Position numbers and translations under genes: made by a program | The notes under the pieces: generated by a model | The model's input: the letters and a program-made list of their open reading frames with translations, nothing else | Databases searched by the model: none | What the model was told of the DNA's origin: nothing | Source of the DNA: JAALLB01 sp017643495 | Lineage (GTDB): Bacteria > Pseudomonadota > Alphaproteobacteria > Rhizobiales > Rhizobiaceae | Length of the DNA: 64,000 bases | Assembly (NCBI GenBank): GCA_965216105.1 | Contig: OZ244147.1 | Coordinates: 62,001-126,000 of the forward strand | Direction: 5' to 3' | Shown: piece after piece, positions 15,531-22,586 of the stretch | How positions within the stretch are numbered: the stretch's first letter is position 1 | Layout: every line of letters begins with the position of its first letter

Positions 15531-16138
15531 TGCAGCAATCCTTCCGCTTCAAGCGCGCGCTGCACTGCAGGGCGCTTTGCCGTGCGATTGACGAACGCTG
15601 AAAGGTTTGGCCATTTGTCTAGGTCAATACCGGTAAAATTCGCCCAATTGGCCACCACAAACAGGTAGGCATCTGCTATTGAGAAACAATCCGGCACGAC
15701 GGTCTCACGCCCATCCGACAACAGGCTTTCCACTGTATCAAACGTCCGGCCAACATTTTCTTTTGCCCGGCCTTTTTCCTGGTCTGTGGAGCCTTCCCGA
15801 AACAAGGGTCCGAATGCCTTGTGCATTTCCGACGAAACATATGTCAGTTGTTCATGCATGCGAGCACGTTCCATGCTTCCAAGGGATGGCGAAAGACCGG
15901 TTTCCGGGTGGCTGTCTGCAAGAAACTGCAGGATGGCCGGCCCCTCGGTAAGGACATTGCTGTCTGCAAATTGCAGGGCCGGAACATAGCGCTTGGGATT
16001 GATTGCTGCATAGTCAGCCCCCGTCTCGGTCTTGCCAACAGCAGTATCAACAGCTTCAATTTCGAAATCTGCGCCAATTTCCTGCAAGACGATGTGACTG
16101 GCCAGCGAACACGCACCGGGTTTGTAATAGAGTTTCAT
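15527..16138 (-). CDS. Glutathione S-transferase, beta-class-like
   Basis: The 203-aa protein has an N-terminal thioredoxin-fold domain starting MKLYYKPGACSLASHIVLQE, with the beta-class Cys10. NPKRYVPAL supplies the cis-Pro loop and LTEGPAILQFLAD the glutathione gamma-glutamyl site. The C-terminal helical domain contains CFSIADAYLFVVANW. Beta GSTs conjugate glutathione to electrophiles or reduce disulfides in the cytosol. It is the first gene of a four-gene operon with overlapping ends and is divergent from an HxlR regulator, which suggests control by electrophile or quinone stress. Confidence 0.9.
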   Translation of the reverse strand: MKLYYKPGACSLASHIVLQEIGADFEIEAVDTAVGKTETGADYAAINPKRYVPALQFADSNVLTEGPAILQFLADSHPETGLSPSLGSMERARMHEQLTYVSSEMHKAFGPLFREGSTDQEKGRAKENVGRTFDTVESLLSDGRETVVPDCFSIADAYLFVVANWANFTGIDLDKWPNLSAFVNRTAKRPAVQRALEAEGLLQ

Positions 16139-16215
16139 TGCTTCTTCTCATGTTGATTAGTTGTAACTCGCATGAGATTGCAGCTTGAGTTTCAGATAGC
16201 AATCAGATTACTAAT

Positions 16216-16239
16216 GGTTACTGCAACTTTTGAGTAACC
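16216..16239. promoter_or_regulatory. Candidate HxlR operator
   Basis: GGTTACT (16216-16222) and AGTAACC (16233-16239) form a perfect 7-bp inverted repeat with a 10-base spacer. It sits between the divergent gst and hxlR starts. A further half-site-like GGTAACC lies at 16252-16258. GTTAC/GTAAC palindromes are the usual targets of HxlR-family regulators. Confidence 0.6.
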
Positions 16240-16262
16240 GCGGAGAAACCTGGTAACCGAGC

Positions 16263-16637
16263 ATGGTTTTGAAACTGAGAAAGAACCGGGGCCCTGAACC
16301 GCCCCAGCCCTGCATGCTGACTGAATGCATGGCTGTCATTTCCGGTGCCTGGGCACCAAATGTCATCTGGTCATTACGTGCCGGACCACGCCGGTTCAAT
16401 GAACTGCGAACAGACATACCACCAATTTCCGCCAAGGTGCTGTCTGCCCGGTTGAGCGAGCTTGAAGCCAAGGGTGTTCTTGTCCGTCATGTCAGGCGCA
16501 CTTCTCCTCCTTCAACAGAATACGAGCTGACGCCCCTCGGTGCCGAACTGTTGCCTGCGCTGGACGCAATCGTTCAAGTCGGCCATCGCCTCAAGGAAAG
16601 AAAATTAAACTCTCCTGAAAAACAGGTTGCGGAATAA
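16263..16637 (+). CDS. HxlR-family winged-helix regulator
   Basis: This 124-aa regulator has the HxlR pattern: CMLTECMAVISGAWAPNVIW (N-terminal Cys and helix), RRFNELRTDIPPISAKVLSARL (recognition helix), then LEAKGVLVRHV and PPSTEYELTPLG (wing). HxlR proteins are dimeric, and many sense electrophiles, quinones or aldehydes through the conserved N-terminal cysteine, here Cys17, with a second at Cys22. The gene is divergent from the GST operon, and the inverted repeat in the gap is the likely binding site for both directions. Whether it activates or represses cannot be told. A strong hairpin follows the stop. Confidence 0.9.
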   Translation: MVLKLRKNRGPEPPQPCMLTECMAVISGAWAPNVIWSLRAGPRRFNELRTDIPPISAKVLSARLSELEAKGVLVRHVRRTSPPSTEYELTPLGAELLPALDAIVQVGHRLKERKLNSPEKQVAE

Positions 16638-16649
16638 AGAGTGGGCCAC

Positions 16650-16676
16650 AAAAAAGCCCCCCGTACTCCGGGGGGC
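16650..16676. terminator. Bidirectional terminator
   Basis: GCCCCCCG (16656-16663) pairs perfectly with CGGGGGGC (16669-16676) around TACTC. Read on the minus strand it is followed by six T residues, so it best ends the leftward secreted-protein gene. It can also stop hxlR from the other side, though with only two T residues. Confidence 0.85.
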
Positions 16677-16729
16677 TTAAACCAGCTGGCTAAAAGGGGC
16701 ACGATAGCCGGCCGGCTTCCCGGGCTACC

Positions 16730-17170
16730 CTAGTTGTAGAAAGCCGACACGTATTCCGGACGGAATCCCTGGGCACGGCCAGCACGGCTCGGGTTCCAGT
16801 TACAGGAGTTGCCGGAACAGAACAGCTGCCCTCCCAGGAAATTCTGACCACCCTGGTTACAAGGGGCCTGATACAATTGATATGAATTCATGCCACGGGT
16901 CTGGACACTGCCGCTGCAGATGATATTTCCCAGACGTGCGGTATATCCACTCTGGCATACCCGAACCGATGTTGAGCCAGCAAGTGTGACATTCACACAG
17001 CCATAACCACCGCCGCCAATATTGTTGCCGTCACCAATGCCCGGACCAATATTGTTTGGACCGACATTGTTGGGGCCAACATTTCTGGTGCTTTGTGCCA
17101 TCACACTAGTGGTTGTAGTAACCGCCAGACAGAGCGTGGCGGCCATGAGTGCAATCTTTCCGATATTCAT
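16730..17170 (-). CDS. Small secreted protein with Asn-Val-Gly-Pro repeats
   Basis: The 146-aa product has a signal peptide (MNIGKIALMAATLCLAVTTT...SVMA). The mature N-terminus repeats R/N-N-V/I-G-P: RNVGPNNVGPNNIGPGIGDG. It then runs through a Gly-rich patch to a Cys-rich domain with six cysteines (YGCVNV, VRVCQSG, IICSGS, QAPCNQG, QLFCSGN, SCNWNPS). The even cysteine count suggests three periplasmic disulfides. I do not recognise the family. The next gene upstream encodes another secreted protein with the same N-terminal motif, which suggests related function. The bidirectional terminator at 16650 ends the transcript. Confidence 0.75.
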   Translation of the reverse strand: MNIGKIALMAATLCLAVTTTTSVMAQSTRNVGPNNVGPNNIGPGIGDGNNIGGGGYGCVNVTLAGSTSVRVCQSGYTARLGNIICSGSVQTRGMNSYQLYQAPCNQGGQNFLGGQLFCSGNSCNWNPSRAGRAQGFRPEYVSAFYN

Positions 17171-17211
17171 GATTTTCTCCCTTTGTGAACAAGCGCCCGT
17201 GTTTAATGCGC

Positions 17212-17667
17212 CTAGTTGAACGGTGAATTGCAGTAACGGGTTTGGCCGCTATACGAGGTGTAGCTGTTCGTCTGAACGACATATGAGCGATACCTGTTCT
17301 GGCAATACTGGTAATGCTGGGGACTGAGACCGCTGCCCTGTTGAACCTGGCTGAACCCTGCTTGTTGCTGCTGCCCGGGCTGGACAGGTTGCTGGACATA
17401 TTGCTGCTGGTTATGTTGTTGGCGCCGGTTGCGTGCACCACCGATAATGCCGCCAATTATACCGCCGACAACGCCTCCGATAATCTGTTCGCGTGATCCG
17501 CCACCATAGCAATTGTAGACGCATGGTTGCGGCACGGGCTGAGGCTGAACTTGTGGTGGGCCGCCGATGTTGCCCGGCCCGATGTTGCGCGTCGTGTTTT
17601 GCGCGACCGCGGTACCCGTGCCTGCGAGTGCAACGAGGATCACCGCTGCGACTTTCCTGAAATTCAT
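17212..17667 (-). CDS. BA14K-like secreted protein with glycine zipper
   Basis: The 151-aa product has a signal peptide (MNFRKVAAVILVALAGTGTAVA), then NTTRNIGPGNIGGP, a Pro/Gln linker, and a glycine-zipper membrane hairpin EQIIGGVVGGIIGGIIGGAR. A Gln-rich linker precedes the C-terminal HYQYCQNRYRSYVVQTNSYT...RYC, which follows the BA14K motif (C-x-x-R-Y-R-S-Y) of Brucella immunoreactive 14-kDa proteins. Such proteins are envelope-associated, with reported lectin-like activity in Brucella. The frame is open to 17778, but the ATG at 17667 with AAGGAGAAG before it gives the signal peptide. It is probably co-transcribed with the neighbour that shares its NxGPxN start. Confidence 0.8.
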   Translation of the reverse strand: MNFRKVAAVILVALAGTGTAVAQNTTRNIGPGNIGGPPQVQPQPVPQPCVYNCYGGGSREQIIGGVVGGIIGGIIGGARNRRQQHNQQQYVQQPVQPGQQQQAGFSQVQQGSGLSPQHYQYCQNRYRSYVVQTNSYTSYSGQTRYCNSPFN

Positions 17668-17803
17668 GATCTTCTCCTTCTTGCCACCCTGTTGCGGCGC
17701 AACAAGATCGTGACAGGGAAGGGTGCAGGGCAAAATCAGGCGATCACCCCATTTTGCCAAACAGGTGTTTTGTAGCAATGTTATCGGGTAAGGAGATCAG
17801 GCC

Positions 17804-18421
17804 TTATACATCTATCAGGCCTTCTTTCATCGCCTGAACCAGAAGGGTTGCAGTGGAATGGACCTCAAGTTTGCGCATCAGGCTCGTACGATGGCTGTCC
17901 ACTGTTTTGGGGCTTACACCGAGTTGTTCAGCGATCCTGTTGTTGGAAAGGCCCCGCGCAACACCTTGCAGGACCTCGCTTTCACGGTTGGTAAGCTCGG
18001 TTGCCTGCCTGGAAAGCTCAAGCAGCTTCTGGATGTCGGCAGAAACGACTTTCCTGCCCTGAAGAATTTCATGGATACCGGCCGTGATTTCCGACGGCGA
18101 TGCGTTTTTCAGAAACAGACCGTGCACACCCGACCGGATGAGCTTTTCGAACATGGCTGCAGACGGCATGCCGGTCAGGACAGCAATCTTTGTCTCAGGC
18201 GCCCATTTGCGGCATTCCATGAATACTTCAAGACCGTTTGCACCCGGCATGGAAAGATCGATGATGGCGCAATCAGGTTGAAGGCTTTTGATCTCGGCAA
18301 TCGCATCAATACCGTTGTTGACGGTACTTACAACTTCATAGCCCGGATGGTCGGAAATGAGCCGGTTCATGCCCTCGATCGTGAACGGATGATCGTCGGC
18401 AATCAAAATGGTTTTGGGCAC
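17804..18421 (-). CDS. NarL/FixJ-family response regulator
   Basis: This 205-aa regulator has a receiver domain with the acidic pair Asp9/Asp10 and phospho-acceptor Asp55 (AIIDLSMPG). The LuxR-type HTH follows: LTNRESEVLQGVARGLSNNRIAEQLGVSPKTVDSHR. The GTG at 18421 is chosen because GGAGGG precedes it by a normal distance; the frame stays open to 18454. It is divergent from the 7TM sensor kinase, and the pair almost certainly forms a two-component system. The targets are unknown, although the adjacent secreted-protein genes are natural candidates. Confidence 0.9.
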   Translation of the reverse strand: MPKTILIADDHPFTIEGMNRLISDHPGYEVVSTVNNGIDAIAEIKSLQPDCAIIDLSMPGANGLEVFMECRKWAPETKIAVLTGMPSAAMFEKLIRSGVHGLFLKNASPSEITAGIHEILQGRKVVSADIQKLLELSRQATELTNRESEVLQGVARGLSNNRIAEQLGVSPKTVDSHRTSLMRKLEVHSTATLLVQAMKEGLIDV

Positions 18422-20434
18422 GCTACCCTCCGTGCTGGCAAAGCTCGCGGACAATTCGCGCCCAAGATTGTCCTGTTAACCGCATTGTTTTATCTGCTTG
18501 CCCTGCACAGTACAACTGTCGCCCTGGGCCAATCGCAGACAGTTCTGCTTGATGGCCCAAAAGGATCCGAGGAGTTGCAACCGTATATCTCGTATTATCT
18601 GGACGAGAAATGGGAACGCACGATACCGGAAATCATGGGAGATTATGCTTCCCGCTTCAAGCTGATCGAAACGAAAGATCCGGATTTCGGATATACGGAT
18701 GCAAAAATCTGGCTGCGGCTCGACTTTGAAAACCAGACCGGGCTCACAGAAGACTGGCGTCTCTACTTCAAGGAAAATTTCAAGCAGATTTTCGATGTCT
18801 ATGTCATCCGGGAAAATTTTTCGGTCGAGAATGTCCTCTCGCAGGACCTTGAGCGCGGGTTTGCCAGCCGACCCATACAATATCCGGAACTGGTAGCCCC
18901 CATTCTCATCAAGCCCGGCAGCCGGGTAACCGTCCTGGTGAACTATTGGTCGGAAGGGGCGTCCTACATCCAGCTTTCAATGGAGACTGCGACAAGCTTT
19001 GCGCAGATAGCAAGCGGTAGGACAGCAAAGAATTTCATCTATTACGGCATGATGTGCCTGTTGCTTGCCACATCCCTGCTTGCACTGGTGATTTACAGAC
19101 ACAAGGTATTTGCCGCCTATTTCGCCTATGCGGGCAGCACCCTGCTTTTCCTGATGCACTCGGACGGGGTTACCTATCAGTATCTCTGGCCGGCCTTTCC
19201 CGGTTTCAACAGTTCCGCATCCATTTATCTTGGTTCCGGAATTATCGTGTCAGCCTGCACTTACGCCAAGGTCTTTCTGGTTACACACAAACGGCATCCT
19301 TGGATAGACAAGTGGTTGCTGGCCATTATCGCGGCAACCTTGGCCCTTGTTGCCGCCTCCTTTTTTGCAGACAAGCAGGAAATCAAGAAAATTCTGGTTT
19401 TGATGTCGCTGATTACAGTGCTGTCCTGCCTGTTTTCCACAATCATTGCTGCACTCAGCCGGTTCAAGGAAGTCAGGTTCTTTCTTTTTGCCTGGGTAGG
19501 AATCGTGCTTGCTGCCATTGTCATGAACCTGCGCCACCTCCTCGGGGTGGAGATTTCGCAGGATTTCCAGCATGACTTCATGCGGTTTGTGATGGTGCTT
19601 GATGCCGCCATGATGGGGCTGGCGATTGCCGATCGCTACAACCAGTTGCTGATCGCCCGCCAACACGCAATGCGCAACAATCTCGTGGCAGCGGAACGGA
19701 ACCTGCAACTCAGCACAAGGCTCAATGAGCTTGAGAGGCAGTTTACAGCTGCACAAATGGCTTCAGCCCGTGACCGCAGCATGGAAAACACCATCCACGA
19801 CCTCAAGCAGCCACTGAATGCGTTGAGATTGAAGGTACATTCGTTGATGCAGGACACGGATGGCGGCAACAGTTCGGATGTGGAGAACACTTTTGAGTAT
19901 CTGGAAGGTCTCATCATGTCACATCTGGAACAGGAAAAATCAGAGAAAAAACAATATATTGATGAAGAAAATCCTCAAAAACCGTCTGATCTTGACCTGA
20001 ACGAGATCCTTGGAAGCGTGCATGAAATGTTCCTGACAGATGCCAAGGAAAAACAACTTGAATTCCGCTATGTCCCGACCACAATGCAGACAAGTCTCCC
20101 CAGCCTGGTTCTAATGCGACTGGCCACCAATCTTGTGTCAAATGCCATCAAGTATACGGCATCCGGCAAAATCCTGCTGGGATGCAGAAGATCCGGGCAC
20201 ATGATCCGCCTGGAAGTGCATGACACCGGAACCGGCATGACCGAGCAGCAGTTCAGCAAGGCACTCAGGCGCAAGACGAGGCTTGACGGCGCCCCCGAGA
20301 TAGCCGAGGGGAACGGATATGGCCTGTCGATTGTCGGCGAACTCTGCCAAAAGCACGGCCTGACAGTCTCACGATGCCCCGGCCGAACAACCGGTTTCGG
20401 GATTGCAATACTGATACCTGCCTGTAATCCGTGA
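18389..20434 (+). CDS. 7TMR-DISM-type sensor histidine kinase
   Basis: From the ATG at 18389 this is a 681-aa kinase. It has a hydrophobic export segment (about 27-48), a periplasmic DISM-like beta domain (about 60-205, with KIWLRLDFENQTG and WRLYFKEN), and seven membrane helices (about 215-415). A coiled coil follows, then a HisKA helix with phospho-His470 (ENTIHDLKQPLNAL) and an ATPase domain with N box NLVSNAIKY, DTGTGM and GNGYGLSIV. The frame is open far upstream, but that part is antisense to the regulator. The ATG overlaps the divergent regulator's start by 33 bases and has no clear ribosome site, so a rare start nearer 18465 is possible. Confidence 0.82.
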   Translation: MIVGNQNGFGHATLRAGKARGQFAPKIVLLTALFYLLALHSTTVALGQSQTVLLDGPKGSEELQPYISYYLDEKWERTIPEIMGDYASRFKLIETKDPDFGYTDAKIWLRLDFENQTGLTEDWRLYFKENFKQIFDVYVIRENFSVENVLSQDLERGFASRPIQYPELVAPILIKPGSRVTVLVNYWSEGASYIQLSMETATSFAQIASGRTAKNFIYYGMMCLLLATSLLALVIYRHKVFAAYFAYAGSTLLFLMHSDGVTYQYLWPAFPGFNSSASIYLGSGIIVSACTYAKVFLVTHKRHPWIDKWLLAIIAATLALVAASFFADKQEIKKILVLMSLITVLSCLFSTIIAALSRFKEVRFFLFAWVGIVLAAIVMNLRHLLGVEISQDFQHDFMRFVMVLDAAMMGLAIADRYNQLLIARQHAMRNNLVAAERNLQLSTRLNELERQFTAAQMASARDRSMENTIHDLKQPLNALRLKVHSLMQDTDGGNSSDVENTFEYLEGLIMSHLEQEKSEKKQYIDEENPQKPSDLDLNEILGSVHEMFLTDAKEKQLEFRYVPTTMQTSLPSLVLMRLATNLVSNAIKYTASGKILLGCRRSGHMIRLEVHDTGTGMTEQQFSKALRRKTRLDGAPEIAEGNGYGLSIVGELCQKHGLTVSRCPGRTTGFGIAILIPACNP

Positions 20435-20548
20435 ATGCTGATGGAAGATGCGGACTTTGCCGGTAATGCCAAAAGGGCTATATTCCGGTGAACCACGATA
20501 TCACCTGTTCGCGTGACATGACCCTTAAGATTTCCCAAGAGCAAAATC

Positions 20549-21238
20549 ATGAGTGACAAGAAGCTGCGCCGAATGACCTATCGGGGTCGACGCGTTTTCG
20601 GAGTGATCGGGCTGGGTAATTTCGGCAGTACCGTTGCCACCGAGCTGCAGCGTTTTGACAATCATGTCATCGGAATAGACATTTCCGAAAGCCGTGTTGC
20701 CAATCATGCCGAAACCCTCTCCCAGGCCATGATTGTGGATGCCCGTGATGATACCGCGTTGCGTGAAGCAGGTCTTGGAGATTGTGATATCGGCCTGATT
20801 GCAATGGGTTCCGACCTCGAAGCAAGCATTCTCGCAGCGATCAATCTCAAACTTATCGGTGTCCCGATGGTTTGGGCAAAGGCCACAACGAAAACCCACC
20901 ACCGCATTTTAAGCAAACTTGGTGTGGACCGTATCGTCCATCCTGAAGTCGAAGTCGGCCAGCACATTGCGCAGGTTCTGCACAACCCCCTCGTTCGCGA
21001 CTATGTAAGTCTCGGCAACGGCTACCATGTGGTAAATTTCCGCATTCCCGAATCGCTTGAAGGGAAAAACCTTTCTGAACTGCCACACAAGGAAAAGTTC
21101 AATCTGCGGTGCATTGGTGTCATGCGGGGGAGCAAATATATCGGCCAGGACGGAAGCTCCTGCGAGCTGGAAAGCAATGATCTCCTGCTGCTGCTTGGCC
21201 AGCGCAATGATTTGCGCAGCTTTGCATCGAGCCTTTGA
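20549..21238 (+). CDS. ktrA: Potassium uptake regulatory subunit KtrA/TrkA-like (RCK)
   Basis: The 229-aa cytosolic protein has an N-terminal Rossmann RCK_N domain (VIGLGNFGSTVATEL, then the acidic VIGIDIS end of the second strand) and a C-terminal RCK_C domain (LEGKNLSELP onward). RCK rings bind ATP, ADP or NAD(H) and gate the membrane subunit. The single-RCK length fits KtrA rather than the duplicated TrkA of E. coli. The stop TGA overlaps the next ATG (TGATG), so the pair is translationally coupled. The start ATG is preceded by CCCAAGAG. Confidence 0.9.
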   Translation: MSDKKLRRMTYRGRRVFGVIGLGNFGSTVATELQRFDNHVIGIDISESRVANHAETLSQAMIVDARDDTALREAGLGDCDIGLIAMGSDLEASILAAINLKLIGVPMVWAKATTKTHHRILSKLGVDRIVHPEVEVGQHIAQVLHNPLVRDYVSLGNGYHVVNFRIPESLEGKNLSELPHKEKFNLRCIGVMRGSKYIGQDGSSCELESNDLLLLLGQRNDLRSFASSL

Positions 21239-22581
21239 TGGCAAGCAGGTTCAGTCTCCTGTTCAGCAACGTTTGGCGCCCCAGATTGCCACCTCCCGCA
21301 TTTCTGGTCCTGTTCTATTTTGTTTTCATCATCATTGGTGCCTTCCTGCTCTGGCTGCCCATCGCCAATAATGGTGAAGTGTCGCTGATGGATGCATTCT
21401 TCACATCCACCTCTGCTGTCACCGTTACCGGACTGGTGCTGGCAGATACCGGAAGTGCTTATACGGGATTTGGCCAGGCGGTTATTGCATTTCTCATCCA
21501 GCTTGGCGGCCTTGGCCTGATGACCTTTGCAGTGCTGGTACTTGGCGCACTTGGCATTCCCGTGGGCATGCCACAGCGGCTGATCCTGCGCGAAGACCTG
21601 AACCAAACCTCCATGCATAACCTTTTTGTACTGGTTCGGATCATTGCCGTGGTTGCCTTTGTTTGCCAGGCCATAGGAACCCTTCTCCTGATGTTCGTGT
21701 TCGTTCCGGCTTATGGCTGGTCCGGTATATGGCAAGCCGTATTCCATTCGATATCGGCATTCAACAATGCCGGCTTCGCCCTGCATGACGACAGCCTTTC
21801 ACAGTGGGTGGGCAACCCGCTGATCAATCTGGTTATCACTGCATTGTTCATTCTCGGCGGTCTCGGCTTCATCGTGGTTGGCGATATCTACCAGAATCGC
21901 AAATGGCGCAAACTGACACTTCATTCAAAACTGATGATTGTCGGCACGATCGGACTGATCGCCTGGGGCTCCATCCTGTTCGGGCTGCTTGAATGGAGCA
22001 ATCCTGCCACGTTGGGTCCGCTCTCAACTGCAGACAAACTCTGGGCCAGCTGGTTCCAGGGCGTGACACCCCGGACAGCCGGTTTCAATACGATAGACAC
22101 AGCGGGCATGCATGACAGCACCACGCTGCTTACCATGACATTGATGCTGGTCGGCGGCGGCAGTACATCGACAGCTGGCGGCATCAAGGTGACAACACTG
22201 TTTGTGCTGCTGCTCGCAACGGTGGCGTTTTTCCGGCGCCGCCAAACTTTGCATGCCTTTGGCCGCTCTCTCGGTATTGAGGAAGTAATGAAGGTGATGG
22301 CCTTGACCACCATCTCCATCTTGATGGTCCTTAGCGGAATATTCCTGATTTCGATCAGCCATGATGGAGAGTTTCTCGACCTTGCGTTCGAGGTTACCTC
22401 CGCATTTGGCACAGTCGGCCTGTCTCGCGGAACTACCGGAGAACTTGACGCCCTTGGCCGTGCCATCATCATCGTCATGATGTTTGTCGGCCGGGTCGGG
22501 CCGCTTGCTGTCGGATTTTTTCTGGCTACGCGCAGCATACCGAGGGTCAAGTACCCGCCGGGGCAAATCTACCTTGGCTGA
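21238..22581 (+). CDS. ktrB: Potassium transporter membrane subunit KtrB/TrkH-like
   Basis: This 447-aa integral membrane protein belongs to the Trk/Ktr/HKT superfamily, which has four pore repeats. Selectivity-filter-like turns are visible as TSTSAVTVTGL, SISAFNNAGFA, TPRTAGFNTI and SAFGTVGLS, each with the key glycine. The central flexible segment GGGSTSTAGGIKVTT is the KtrB intramembrane loop that controls gating. With KtrA it forms a K+ (often Na+-dependent) uptake channel used in osmotic adaptation. It ends 5 bases before the convergent pckA stop, with no visible terminator between. Confidence 0.92.
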   Translation: MASRFSLLFSNVWRPRLPPPAFLVLFYFVFIIIGAFLLWLPIANNGEVSLMDAFFTSTSAVTVTGLVLADTGSAYTGFGQAVIAFLIQLGGLGLMTFAVLVLGALGIPVGMPQRLILREDLNQTSMHNLFVLVRIIAVVAFVCQAIGTLLLMFVFVPAYGWSGIWQAVFHSISAFNNAGFALHDDSLSQWVGNPLINLVITALFILGGLGFIVVGDIYQNRKWRKLTLHSKLMIVGTIGLIAWGSILFGLLEWSNPATLGPLSTADKLWASWFQGVTPRTAGFNTIDTAGMHDSTTLLTMTLMLVGGGSTSTAGGIKVTTLFVLLLATVAFFRRRQTLHAFGRSLGIEEVMKVMALTTISILMVLSGIFLISISHDGEFLDLAFEVTSAFGTVGLSRGTTGELDALGRAIIIVMMFVGRVGPLAVGFFLATRSIPRVKYPPGQIYLG

Positions 22582-22586
22582 ATTGC

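Noticed and set aside
17858..18388. N-terminal extension of the 7TM kinase frame
   Set aside because: This part is antisense to the NarL-type regulator and has no domain-like character. The kinase signal segment begins only after 18460.
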